Below are positions 7,530 to 15,516 of a stretch of 64,000 nt of DNA, one piece after another. The stretch lies in NCBI RefSeq assembly GCF_004006015.1, contig NZ_CP034766.1:682001-746000 (forward strand), read 5' to 3'. Numbering within the stretch: the first letter of the stretch is position 1; each line of letters begins with the position of its first letter. The notes beneath the pieces were generated by a model. It did not search any database and was not told the origin of the DNA. It saw only the letters and a program-made list of their open reading frames with translations. This stretch comes from Rhodococcus sp. X156. GTDB taxonomy: Bacteria > Actinomycetota > Actinomycetes > Mycobacteriales > Mycobacteriaceae. A program made the translations under genes and the position numbers.

Positions 7530-8993
7530 GTGACGGCCCACCCGGAGCAGACCCCGCCGTCCGGCCCGCACCCGCCGGAGGCGCCGACCAGCAGCACCGG
7601 GCCGCACAAGATGCGCGCGCCCATGCCGCTGACCCGGTCGATGTCCCTGCGCGCCCGGGTGACCATGCTCGCCGCGGTGGTGGTGGCCGTGGCCGTGGCC
7701 CTGATGGCCACCTCCGCCTACTTCGTGGTGTCCAACGCCCTCTACGACGACGTGGACAACCAGCTGCGCAACCGGGCCACCACCGTGCTCAACAGCAACC
7801 TGCTGGAGTCCATCTCGCAGGAGAACCTGCAGATCGCCACGCTGTTCTCCTCCGGGGTGCGGGTGTCGGTGATCCTGCCCAGCGGCGCCGTGGCCTACTC
7901 CGGCCGCGGCGCGCCGGTGGGCAAGCCCGAGCTGGACGTGGCCATGGGGGTCTCGGCGGAGTCGCTGCGCACCACCGAGGACTACCGGGTGCTGGCCCAG
8001 CGCGCCCCCAACGGCACCACCCTGGTGCTGGCCCAGTCGCTGGCCCCCACCCGTCTGGTGCTGCACAACCTGGCGGTGGTGCTGTTCACCGTGGGCGGGG
8101 CGGGCATCCTGGTCGCCGTCGTGGCCGGCGCCGCCGTGGGCCGGGCCGGGCTGCGTCCGGTGGCCCGGCTCAACGAGGCCGCCCAGCGGGTGGCCCGCAC
8201 CGACGAGCTCACCCCCATCCCGGTGACCGGCGACGACGAGCTGGCCAGCCTCACCCGCAGCTTCAACGCCATGCTGCTGTCGCTGGAGGAGTCCCGGGAC
8301 CGCCAGCGCCGCCTGGTGGCCGACGCCGGCCACGAGCTGCGCACCCCGCTCACCTCGCTGCGCACCAACATGGAGCTGCTGATGGCCTCCAGCGCTCCCG
8401 GCGCGCCGCAGCTGGGGGAGACCGACCGGGCCGAGCTGCACGCCGACGTGGTGGCCCAGCTGGAGGAGCTGTCCACCCTGGTGGGAGATCTGGTGGAGCT
8501 GGCCCGCGAGGACGCCCCGCAGGTGGTGCAGCTGCCGCTGAACCTGGCCGAGGTGGTGGAGGAGGCCCTGGAGCGGGCGCGCCGGCGGCGCAGCGAGATC
8601 ACCTTCACCGCCTGGCTGCAGCCCTGGTACCTGGTGGGCGACCCCACCGCGCTGGAGCGGGCGGTGCTCAACGTGCTGGACAACGCGGCCAAGTGGAGCC
8701 CGGCCGGGGAGCGGGTGGAGGTGGTGATGACCCAGGTGGACCCCACCCACGTCGAGGTGGTCGTCAGCGACGCAGGCACCGGCATCGCGCCGGAGGACCG
8801 GGCCCTGGTCTTCGAGCGCTTCTACCGCTCCACCGGCTCGCGGTCGATGCCCGGCTCGGGGCTGGGCCTGGCCATCGTCAAGCAGGTGGCGCTGCGCCAC
8901 CAGGGCGCGGTGTGGGCCGAGGAGTCCGACCGCGGCGGGGCCCGGGTGCGGCTGCGGCTGCCCGGCTCCCCGCGGCCGCTGACCGACGCCTGA
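7530..8993 (+). CDS. mprB: MprB sensor histidine kinase
   Basis: 487 aa from a GTG 13 bases after mprA; a later ATG near residue 28 is a possible alternative start because the first residues are low-complexity proline-rich. TM1 about 45-68, extracytoplasmic domain to about 170, TM2 about 172-200, HAMP to about 255, HisKA with DAGHELRTPLTSLR, then HATPase with NVLDNAAKWSP, DAGTGIAP and GSGLGLAIVKQ. This is the normal MprB architecture. The extracytoplasmic part would sense misfolded envelope proteins (in mycobacteria it contacts DnaK). In M. tuberculosis pepD follows mprB directly; here two metabolic genes come between. Confidence 0.93.
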   Translation: MTAHPEQTPPSGPHPPEAPTSSTGPHKMRAPMPLTRSMSLRARVTMLAAVVVAVAVALMATSAYFVVSNALYDDVDNQLRNRATTVLNSNLLESISQENLQIATLFSSGVRVSVILPSGAVAYSGRGAPVGKPELDVAMGVSAESLRTTEDYRVLAQRAPNGTTLVLAQSLAPTRLVLHNLAVVLFTVGGAGILVAVVAGAAVGRAGLRPVARLNEAAQRVARTDELTPIPVTGDDELASLTRSFNAMLLSLEESRDRQRRLVADAGHELRTPLTSLRTNMELLMASSAPGAPQLGETDRAELHADVVAQLEELSTLVGDLVELAREDAPQVVQLPLNLAEVVEEALERARRRRSEITFTAWLQPWYLVGDPTALERAVLNVLDNAAKWSPAGERVEVVMTQVDPTHVEVVVSDAGTGIAPEDRALVFERFYRSTGSRSMPGSGLGLAIVKQVALRHQGAVWAEESDRGGARVRLRLPGSPRPLTDA

Positions 8994-9084
8994 GCCCGCT
9001 CCCGGTCACTGGAACTCGCTGCCCGAAACCTCGGCCCACCAGCCACTATGGTTCAGATCACACATTTCTGTGGAGAGGTGCAGC

Positions 9085-10626
9085 ATGCAGTGGAGCGAAG
9101 AGTGCGACGTCCTGGTGGTCGGGTCCGGCGGCGGTGGCGTCACCGGTGCCTACACCGCAGCCCGTGAGGGGCTGGACACCATCATGGTGGAGGCGACGGA
9201 CAAGTTCGGTGGCACCACCGCCTACTCCGGCGCGGGCATGTGGCTGCCCTGCAACAAGGTCCTCGAGGAGGCCGGGGTGCAGGACAGCATGGACGACGTC
9301 CGCACCTACTTCCGCGCCGTGGTCGGCGACCGCACCCCGGTGGAGCTGCAGGACGCGTTCCTGGACAACGGCGCCCCGCTGGTGGACTACCTGGCCAGCG
9401 ACGACGAGCACTTCGCGTTCGCGGTGCTGCCGTGGGCCGACTACTTCGGCTCCGCCCCCAAGGCGCACGCCCAGGGCCGCCAGATCATCCCCAAGCCGAT
9501 GAAGGCGGAGAAGATCGGCGCGGTGCGCGACGACCTGCGCCCGACGCTGGCCGTCGAGCGCGCCGGTGCGCCGCTGGACCCCACCCTCACCGGTGGGCAG
9601 TCGCTGATCGGCCGCTTCCTGTGGGCGATGGACGGCATGGACAACGCCACCACCTACACCTCCACCACGGTGGACGAGCTGGTGGTGGAGGACGGCGCCG
9701 TGGTCGGCGCCATCGTGGAGCACAACGGCGAGCGCCGGGCCATCCGCGCCCGCGGCGGCGTGATCGTGGCCTCCGGCGGCTTCGAGGGCAACGACGAGAT
9801 GCGCGCCAAGTACGGCGTGCCCGGCACGGCCCGCGACACCATGGGCCCGGACGGCAACCAGGGCAAGGCGATCGCGGCGGGCATCGCCATCGGCGCCGAC
9901 GTGGACCTGATGAGCGAGGCGTGGTGGTCGCCCGGCGTGACCCACCCGGACGGTCGCTCCGCGTTCTCGCTGTGGTTCACCGGCGGCATCTTCGTCAACG
10001 ACAACGGCGAGCGCTTCGTCAACGAGTCGCTGCCCTACGACCGCCTGGGCCGCGAGGTGATCGACGCGATGACCGCCGGCACCGTGACCCTGCCGTACTG
10101 GATGGTCTACGACGACCGCGAGGGCGAGAAGCCGCCGGTGGTGGCGTCCATGCAGCCCATGGGCGACCCCAAGGACTACGTGGCGGCGGGGCTGTGGAAG
10201 ACCGCCGACACCCTGGAGGAGCTGGCCGAGCAGATCGGCGTGCCGGCGGAGAACCTGGTGGCCACCGTCACCCGGTTCAACGGCTTCGTCTCGGCCGTGT
10301 CGGACGAGGACTTCCACCGCGGTGACGAGCCCTACGACCGGGCCTTCTCCGGCGGCGCCTCGCCGCTGGTGCCCATCGAGCAGGGCCCGTTCCACGCCGC
10401 GGCCTTCGGTCTGTCCGACCTGGGCACCAAGGGCGGCATGCGCACCGACACCGCCGCCCGCGTGCTGGACAAGGAGGGCGCGGTGATCCCCGGCCTGTAC
10501 GCGGCGGGCAACTCCATGGCCGCGGTCACCGGCACGGTGTACCCCGGCGGTGGCAACCCCATCGGCGCCAGCATGGTGTTCGCCCACCTCGCCGCGCTGG
10601 ACGTCAAGCAGAACCGGCAGGGCTGA
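9085..10626 (+). CDS. FAD-dependent dehydrogenase of the 3-ketosteroid delta-1-dehydrogenase family
   Basis: 513 aa. The ATG at 9085 is chosen over a GTG 15 bases earlier because GGAGAGG lies seven bases before it. The N-terminal dinucleotide-binding motif VVGSGGGGVTGAYTAAREG is followed by ATDKFGGTTAYSG, characteristic of KstD/fumarate-reductase-type flavoproteins. The C-terminal FAD-binding stretch GTVYPGGGNPIGASMVFAH contains the Tyr and Gly positions used by KstD in substrate enolisation. It probably introduces a 1,2 double bond into a 3-ketosteroid or a related cyclic ketone. A TATGGT hexamer at 9047-9052 could be its -10. An epoxide hydrolase follows four bases later. No KstR operator was recognised. 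Confidence 0.8.
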   Translation: MQWSEECDVLVVGSGGGGVTGAYTAAREGLDTIMVEATDKFGGTTAYSGAGMWLPCNKVLEEAGVQDSMDDVRTYFRAVVGDRTPVELQDAFLDNGAPLVDYLASDDEHFAFAVLPWADYFGSAPKAHAQGRQIIPKPMKAEKIGAVRDDLRPTLAVERAGAPLDPTLTGGQSLIGRFLWAMDGMDNATTYTSTTVDELVVEDGAVVGAIVEHNGERRAIRARGGVIVASGGFEGNDEMRAKYGVPGTARDTMGPDGNQGKAIAAGIAIGADVDLMSEAWWSPGVTHPDGRSAFSLWFTGGIFVNDNGERFVNESLPYDRLGREVIDAMTAGTVTLPYWMVYDDREGEKPPVVASMQPMGDPKDYVAAGLWKTADTLEELAEQIGVPAENLVATVTRFNGFVSAVSDEDFHRGDEPYDRAFSGGASPLVPIEQGPFHAAAFGLSDLGTKGGMRTDTAARVLDKEGAVIPGLYAAGNSMAAVTGTVYPGGGNPIGASMVFAHLAALDVKQNRQG

Positions 10627-10630
10627 CGCC

Positions 10631-11629
10631 ATGGACCCTGCCGCTGCTCCGGTGTCCCCGCTGGGCTGGGAGCACCACTACGCCCGGATCAACGGCCTCG
10701 ACGTGCACTACGTCGAGCAGGGGCAGGGTCCACTGGTCGTGCTGCTGCACGGCTTTCCGCACACCTCGTTCAGCTGGCGCCACCAGATCGGGGTGATCGC
10801 CGACGCCGGCTACCGGGTGGTGGCGCCGGACCTGCGGGGGATGGGCCAGACCAGCGCTCCCACGGACGGCTCCGGCTACGGCGTGGACGCCGCCGTGGGT
10901 GACCTCGTCGGGCTGCTGGACCACCTGGGCGAGGAGCAGGCGGTGTTCTCCGGCCTGGACTTCGGCGGCATGGCCGCCTACGACCTGGCCTACCACCACC
11001 CCGAGCGCATGCGCGCGGTGATCGGGCTGCAGAACCCGTTCATCTCGGTGGGGTCGGTGGCCCCGTCGGTGATCGAGCGCAAGCGCGGCGCCAAGCGGTT
11101 CAACCACATGTCCTACTACCTGGACCAGCCCGAGGCGGCCGCGCAGGACTACGCCGCGCACCCGCGGGAGATCCTGGCCAAGATCTTCCACGCGCTCTCC
11201 GGCACGGCCGACTTCACCCAGGTGTGGCAGCACCCGCCGGGCACCTCCTACCGGGAGGCGCTCCCGCAGCCCCCGCCGCTGCCGTGGTCGTGGATGTCGG
11301 AGTGGGAGCTGGAGACCTACGTGGCCGACTACGCCCGCAGCGGCTTCGCCGGCGGCATCGGCTGGTACCTGGCCCTCGACGACGTGTGGGAGCACCGCAA
11401 GTCCTACACCGGCCCGAGCACGGTGCCGTTCTACTTCATCGGCTCGGAGAACGACATCGACCTGGCCGTGTGGCACGGACGCGACCCGGTGAACAAGCTG
11501 TCCGACCACCACGCCGACGTCCGGGGCAAGCGGATGATCGACGGGGCCGGGCACATGCTGAACATGGAGTGCCCGGACGAGGTGAGCGAGGCCTACGTGG
11601 CCTTCCTGGACGAGGCGCACGGCCGCTGA
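10631..11629 (+). CDS. Epoxide-hydrolase-like alpha/beta hydrolase
   Basis: 332 aa. The N-terminus holds HGFPHTSFSWR (oxyanion hole, residues 40-43). The nucleophile elbow is SGLDFGG with Asp110 in place of serine, which points to an epoxide hydrolase or dehalogenase rather than an esterase. The catalytic His is in GAGHMLNMECP near the C-terminus, and an acidic residue is available in SENDIDL. A cap domain with several tyrosines lies between. It starts four bases after the flavoprotein stop, so the two are co-transcribed and may act on one cyclic substrate. A hairpin at 11638-11665 ends the unit before the pepD promoter. The substrate is not known. Confidence 0.8.
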   Translation: MDPAAAPVSPLGWEHHYARINGLDVHYVEQGQGPLVVLLHGFPHTSFSWRHQIGVIADAGYRVVAPDLRGMGQTSAPTDGSGYGVDAAVGDLVGLLDHLGEEQAVFSGLDFGGMAAYDLAYHHPERMRAVIGLQNPFISVGSVAPSVIERKRGAKRFNHMSYYLDQPEAAAQDYAAHPREILAKIFHALSGTADFTQVWQHPPGTSYREALPQPPPLPWSWMSEWELETYVADYARSGFAGGIGWYLALDDVWEHRKSYTGPSTVPFYFIGSENDIDLAVWHGRDPVNKLSDHHADVRGKRMIDGAGHMLNMECPDEVSEAYVAFLDEAHGR

Positions 11630-11637
11630 CGGCCCCG

Positions 11638-11665
11638 CGCTGACCGGTCTCGCTGCTGGTCAGCG
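11638..11665 (+). terminator. Putative terminator after epoxide hydrolase
   Basis: Inverted repeat CGCTGACC ... GGTCAGCG (8-bp stem, 12-base loop) begins nine bases after the stop codon. It separates the inserted flavoprotein/hydrolase pair from the pepD promoter. Confidence 0.5.
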
Positions 11666-11734
11666 GGTTCCACCACCCCGGTGGCCGGGCTCAGAGGTCT
11701 TCTTCACCACACTCCCGGCCAACCCCCAGGTGCA

Positions 11735-11767
11735 TCTCAGCGGCTTCTCAGCCAGGCGCGGCACAGT
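11735..11767 (+). promoter_or_regulatory. Putative MprA box and leaderless promoter of pepD
   Basis: TCTCAG repeats at 11735-11740 and 11746-11751 (11-base spacing), then ten bases, then CACAGT (11762-11767), then six bases to the pepD ATG at 11774. The arrangement copies that before mprA almost base for base in spacing, which supports control of pepD by MprA. Confidence 0.65.
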
Positions 11768-11773
11768 GGTGAC

Positions 11774-13327
11774 ATGACCGATGGCAACGAGCGCTTCCCG
11801 CACGAGCAGCCCACCCCTGCTGGCTCCTCCGGCGACGGTGGGCCCGAGGAGACCGGCGGCCGCCAGTCCGGCGCCCAGCCGCAGCCCGGCGCGGTGCCGG
11901 ACTCCTGGTGGTCGCGGCAGGGCCAGGGCGGCTCCGGTGACGCCGGCTCGGGACAGGCCGCCTCCGGCTCGAGTGACGCCGCCTCCGGCTCGAGTCACGG
12001 CGCCTCCGGCTCGAGTCACGGCGCCTCCGGCTACGACCCCTACGGCCGGGGCCCGGCCCAGCCCAGCTCGGGCGGCTTCTACGGCCGACCCCAGGGCGAC
12101 TCGCCCACCCACCAGTACCCGGTGTACCCACCCGGCTACCCCTACGGCGGCACGCAGCAGCAGCACCCCGGCTCGGCCCCCGCCGCGGCACCCCGCAAGC
12201 GCACCGGCAAGCTGGTGGCCGGCGCCCTGGCCCTGGCCCTGCTGGCCGGCGGCGTGGGCGGCGCGGTCGGTGCCAACCTGGACAGCGGCTCGAGCAACAC
12301 CACCGTCACCGCCCTGGGCGGCAGCGAGACGGTCAAGGCCCAGCCCGCGGCCGCCGCCCCCGGCTCGGTGCAGGAGGTCGCCGCCAAGGTGGTCCCCAGC
12401 GTGGTGCAGATCGAGGTGGCCAGCGGCACCCAGGGCGGCGAGGGCTCGGGCGTGGTGCTCTCCGCCGACGGGCTGATCCTCACCAACAACCACGTGATCG
12501 CCGCGGCCGCGGGCGGATCCGGTCAGCTGCGGGTGGTGCTCAAGGACGGCACCATCGAGGCCGCCTCCATCGTGGGCCGCGACCCGTCGTCGGACATCGC
12601 CGTCATCAAGATGGCCAACCAGACCAACCTCACCCCCATCAGCCTGGGCAGCTCGTCCAACCTCGCGGTGGGCCAGGACGTGGTGGCGGTCGGCTCCCCG
12701 CTGGGGCTGGCCAGCACGGTGACCTCCGGCATCGTCAGCGCGCTGAACCGCCCGGTGCGGGCCAGCGGCGAGGCCAGCGGGCAGAGCTCGGTGCTCGACG
12801 CCGTGCAGACCGACGCCGCCATCAACCCCGGCAACTCCGGTGGTGCGCTGGTGAACATGAACGGCGAGCTGGTCGGCGTCAACTCCGCCATCGCCTCCCT
12901 GGGTGGCAGCTCCTCCAGCAGCCAGTCCGGCTCCATCGGCCTGGGCTTCGCCATCCCGGTGGACCAGGCCATGCGCATCGCGCAGGAGCTGATCGGCAGC
13001 GGCACCGCCACCCAGGCGGTGCTGGGCGTCAGCGTCACCGACGCCTCGGCCGGCACCAGCTCCCGCTCGTCGGCCAGCACGTCGCTGCAGGGCGCGGCCG
13101 TGGCCGCCGTCTCGCCCGGCGGCGCCGCGGAGAAGGCCGGCATCGCCGCCGGCTCCGTGGTGACCAAGGTCGACGACCGCGTGATCCCCGACGGCGACAC
13201 CCTGGTGGCCGCCATCCGCTCGCACCGCCCGGGCGACACGGTGACCCTGACGATCAAGAGCCCCAGCGGCGACACCAGCACCACCCAGGTGACCCTGCAG
13301 GGCAACACCGTGAAGGCGGGGAACTGA
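11774..13327 (+). CDS. pepD: PepD, HtrA-like membrane serine protease with PDZ domain
   Basis: 517 aa. A long disordered N-terminal cytoplasmic part (about 1-140, rich in Gly, Ser, Pro, Gln) includes a 7-residue tandem repeat. One transmembrane helix follows (about 146-168), then a trypsin-like domain with His240 (TNNHV), Asp274 (SSDIAVIK) and Ser355 (NPGNSGGALVN), and a C-terminal PDZ domain (about 420-505; SPGGAAEKAGI). It degrades or holds misfolded proteins outside the membrane. In mycobacteria it belongs to the MprAB/SigE envelope-stress circuit. The ATG at 11774 fits the upstream -10 and MprA box; moaB2 begins two bases after the stop. Confidence 0.93.
   Translation: MTDGNERFPHEQPTPAGSSGDGGPEETGGRQSGAQPQPGAVPDSWWSRQGQGGSGDAGSGQAASGSSDAASGSSHGASGSSHGASGYDPYGRGPAQPSSGGFYGRPQGDSPTHQYPVYPPGYPYGGTQQQHPGSAPAAAPRKRTGKLVAGALALALLAGGVGGAVGANLDSGSSNTTVTALGGSETVKAQPAAAAPGSVQEVAAKVVPSVVQIEVASGTQGGEGSGVVLSADGLILTNNHVIAAAAGGSGQLRVVLKDGTIEAASIVGRDPSSDIAVIKMANQTNLTPISLGSSSNLAVGQDVVAVGSPLGLASTVTSGIVSALNRPVRASGEASGQSSVLDAVQTDAAINPGNSGGALVNMNGELVGVNSAIASLGGSSSSSQSGSIGLGFAIPVDQAMRIAQELIGSGTATQAVLGVSVTDASAGTSSRSSASTSLQGAAVAAVSPGGAAEKAGIAAGSVVTKVDDRVIPDGDTLVAAIRSHRPGDTVTLTIKSPSGDTSTTQVTLQGNTVKAGN
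11960..12032 (+). repeat. 21-bp tandem repeat inside pepD
   Basis: Units begin at 11960, 11981, 12002 and 12023 (the last is partial), each opening with GCCTCCGGCT. They encode the heptads ASGSSDA, ASGSSHG, ASGSSHG and ASGYDPY in the disordered cytoplasmic tail of PepD. Copy number is likely to vary between strains. Confidence 0.85.
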
Positions 13328-13329
13328 CC

Positions 13330-13899
13330 ATGCGCACCGGCACCACGGTCACGCTCGACCTCGTCCCGGCGCTTGTCGAGGAGGGCACTACGGTGAGCCT
13401 CATGGACATGGAGGACTCCCGCCTGGGACGCGCACTGGTGGTCATCGTCAACGATCGGACCGCCAGCCGGGACGAGCCGGATACCAACGGCCCGTTGGTC
13501 TCCGAGCTGCTGAGCGAGGCCGGCTTCCACGTGGACGCCACCGTGGCGGTGGCCGCCGACCCGGTGGAGATCCGCAACGCGCTGAACACCGCGGTGATCG
13601 GCGGGGTGGACCTGGTGGTCACCGTCGGTGGCACCGGCGTCTCCCCGCGCGACGTCACCCCGGACGCGACCTCCGGTGTGCTGGACCGCTCCATCCCCGG
13701 CATCGCCGAGGCGCTGCGCGCGTCCGGCCTGGCCGCCGGCTCGGTGGACGCCTGCCTGTCCCGCGGGCTCGTCGGCGTCTCCGGCAGCACTCTGGTGGTC
13801 AACCTGGCCGGCTCCCGCTCCGCCGTGCGCGACGGGATGGCCACGCTCACCCCGCTGGTCGGACACGTCATCTCCGAGCTCTCCGGCCTCGACGCCTGA
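13330..13899 (+). CDS. moaB2: MoaB2-like molybdopterin-binding protein
   Basis: 189 aa. It has the MoaB/MogA fold signature VVTVGGTGVSPRDVTPDAT and SGSTLVVNLAGSRSAV, matching mycobacterial MoaB2 (Rv0984), which also follows pepD. MogA/MoaB proteins adenylylate molybdopterin in molybdenum cofactor synthesis; MoaB2 of mycobacteria is also reported to bind sigma factor H. The ATG at 13330 is used (GGCGGGG nearby), but an ATG at 13402 (MDMEDSRLGRAL) would give the more usual length. Co-transcribed with pepD (two-base gap) and a 66-residue protein after it. Confidence 0.85.
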   Translation: MRTGTTVTLDLVPALVEEGTTVSLMDMEDSRLGRALVVIVNDRTASRDEPDTNGPLVSELLSEAGFHVDATVAVAADPVEIRNALNTAVIGGVDLVVTVGGTGVSPRDVTPDATSGVLDRSIPGIAEALRASGLAAGSVDACLSRGLVGVSGSTLVVNLAGSRSAVRDGMATLTPLVGHVISELSGLDA

Positions 13900-13902
13900 G
13901 CC

Positions 13903-14103
13903 GTGGCTGACGCTCGCCCCGACCGTCCCGCCCCCGCCGACGAGGCGGCGGCGGAGCGGCGCCGGGCCCGGGAACGGCGGCAACGCATCTTCGGTGACGT
14001 GCTGCCGGAGACCACCCGCGACGAGCGCGGCCCGGCCGCGGAGAGCTCGGCCGGTGGCAACGACGAGGAGCTGCGCCGCAACGTGCCGCCGCACCACGGC
14101 TGA
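13903..14103 (+). CDS. Small conserved charged protein of unknown function
   Basis: 66 aa, GTG start three bases after moaB2. It is highly charged, with an Arg-rich central helix (AERRRARERRQRIFGDVLPE) and an Asp/Glu-rich tail. A similar small frame often follows moaB in related actinobacteria as I recall, which supports it as a real gene. No domain or enzymatic motif is visible. It is the last gene of the pepD-moaB2 unit and converges on mscL across a short hairpin. Confidence 0.65.
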   Translation: MADARPDRPAPADEAAAERRRARERRQRIFGDVLPETTRDERGPAAESSAGGNDEELRRNVPPHHG

Positions 14104-14118
14104 GCGGCTGCTCCGCTC
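14102..14118. terminator. Short hairpin between convergent genes
   Basis: GAGCGG-CTGCT-CCGCTC, six paired bases with a five-base loop, lies between the 66-aa gene and mscL, which converge here. It could serve both directions; the stem is short and there is no T-run. Confidence 0.35.
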
Positions 14119-14121
14119 GCG

Positions 14122-14571
14122 CTAGGGGGTGCCGGCGGCGGCCCGGGTCTGCGGCTCGCTGTGCGGGGCGCCCCCGGTGGCGCGCTGCTGTGCGGCGAGC
14201 AGGTCCCGGATCTCGGTGAGCAGCGCGACGTCGGTCGGCTTGTCCGGCCCCGCCTCCACGCCCTTCCGGCGGCGCTCCTGCAGCCGGTGCATGGGAACCA
14301 CCAGCAGGAAGTAGACGACGGCGGCGACGATGAGGAAGTTGATGCCCGCGGTGATCACCGCGCCGACGTCCACCACCGTCTTGGGGTTGCCCGCCACCAG
14401 CTGAAAGCCCAGCCCGTTGGCGTTGGCGCCGCCCACCGCCGCGATGAACGGGTTGATCAGGTGCGTGGTGAAGGAGGTGACGATGGCGGAGAAGGCAGCG
14501 CCGATCACCACGGCCACCGACAGGTCGATGACGTTGCCCTTCATGATGAAGTCCTTGAACCCCTTGAGCAC
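14122..14571 (-). CDS. mscL: Large-conductance mechanosensitive channel MscL
   Basis: 149 aa. MLKGFKDFIMKGNVIDLSVAVVIGAAFSAIVTSF is the hallmark N-terminal helix and TM1 of MscL (quoted in parts: MLKGFKDFIMKGNVIDL, then SVAVVIGAAFSAIVTSF). TM2 spans about 70-95 (AVITAGINFLIVAAVVYFLLV), followed by the charged cytoplasmic bundle with EIRDLLAAQ. The pentameric channel releases solutes during hypo-osmotic shock. Location beside moaB2 matches Rv0985c. The C-terminal tail is a little longer than in E. coli (136 aa). Confidence 0.95.
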   Translation of the reverse strand: MLKGFKDFIMKGNVIDLSVAVVIGAAFSAIVTSFTTHLINPFIAAVGGANANGLGFQLVAGNPKTVVDVGAVITAGINFLIVAAVVYFLLVVPMHRLQERRRKGVEAGPDKPTDVALLTEIRDLLAAQQRATGGAPHSEPQTRAAAGTP

Positions 14572-14624
14572 TGCTCTCCCTCACTGTGGCAACAGGTCCC
14601 GCGGCCGGTGGACGTGCCTCGCGG

Positions 14625-15386
14625 TCAGTGGAATGTAATGGTGAGCGACTCGGAAAGGGAAGCCGCCGCGACCGCCCCCGCCTGCTCGGCCGGCAGGGCC
14701 AGCACCACCAGCCGCCCCTCGGAGCGCCGCTTGGGATCGGCCGGCGGCACGCTGAGCACCGTGGCGTCGGTGGCCACCACCGTCACCGCGCCCCGGGCGC
14801 CGCCGAGGCCCAGGACGTCGACGGTGTCGCCGGGGTGCAGCAGGTCGGCCACGTCGGCGTCGGGCAGCCGGAGGGGCACCGCGGTGGTGGCGGCGTCGCC
14901 GGTGGCGGCCACCGCCAGGGCCGGTCCCAGCAGTCGCACGTCGGTGAGCTGCTCCCCGCTGCGCACCGCGGCCGCCAGGGCGCGCCCGGTGGCGTCGCTG
15001 GCCAGCGCCAGCGCGCCGGCGGGCAGCTGCTGGGCCGGGCGCTGCACCACCTGCAGGTCCGCGTCGCCCAGCACGTGACCCGGTGGCAGGTCCCGGGTGG
15101 CCACCAGCACCGCGGTGCCGGCGGTGCCCGGGTCGCCGCGCAGCGCCAGCACCCCGGCCAGCAGCACCAGCAGGGCGGCCACCACGCGCCGGACGGCGGC
15201 GGTGCGCGCCCAGCCGGGTCTGCTCAGCTCGGCCAGCCGCTCCCGCCACAGCGGCGCCAGGTTGCTCGCGCGCAGCCGCCGCTGCGGCGCCCGGGCCTCG
15301 GCCCGTGTCACCAGGGCGGGCCCGCGGGTCGCCGGGGCGGGCCTGCGGGCCGCGGGGCGGCGACGACCGCTGGTGTGGTTGGCCAT
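14625..15386 (-). CDS. SAF-domain protein (CpaB/RcpC-like)
   Basis: 253 aa. An Arg/Ala-rich N-terminus (about 1-65) precedes one transmembrane helix (AAVRRVVAALLVLLAGVLAL). The extracytoplasmic part begins VLVATRDLPPGHVLGDADLQVV, the SAF-domain signature of CpaB-type pilus assembly and antifreeze-like proteins, followed by HPGDTVDVLGLGG. No other Flp/Tad pilus gene is in this window, so a role in pili cannot be claimed. A gene at this position also exists in mycobacteria next to the ruc gene. It is separated from the VOC gene by 130 bases. Confidence 0.75.
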   Translation of the reverse strand: MANHTSGRRRPAARRPAPATRGPALVTRAEARAPQRRLRASNLAPLWRERLAELSRPGWARTAAVRRVVAALLVLLAGVLALRGDPGTAGTAVLVATRDLPPGHVLGDADLQVVQRPAQQLPAGALALASDATGRALAAAVRSGEQLTDVRLLGPALAVAATGDAATTAVPLRLPDADVADLLHPGDTVDVLGLGGARGAVTVVATDATVLSVPPADPKRRSEGRLVVLALPAEQAGAVAAASLSESLTITFH

Positions 15387-15516
15387 GGCTGCCTCGTCCC
15401 TGCGCCCACGCAGGCGCTCACCGGCACGCTAGGCGCGGGGCGGCCGAGGCCGGGGCCGCTGCCACAACGCTGTGCAGGGCGGCGGCCGGATGTGGACAGG
15501 CCGCGAGACAGGCCCG

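Noticed and set aside
9001-9052. SigE-type promoter (GGAAC ... CGTT) before the KstD-like gene
   Set aside because: GGAAC is present at 9011, but no matching -10 CGTT lies at the required distance.
8994-9084. KstR operator before the KstD-like gene
   Set aside because: No AACxxGTT-centred palindrome was seen.
14625-15386. Flp/Tad pilus operon
   Set aside because: Only the SAF/CpaB-like protein is present; no ATPase, prepilin or secretin gene is nearby.
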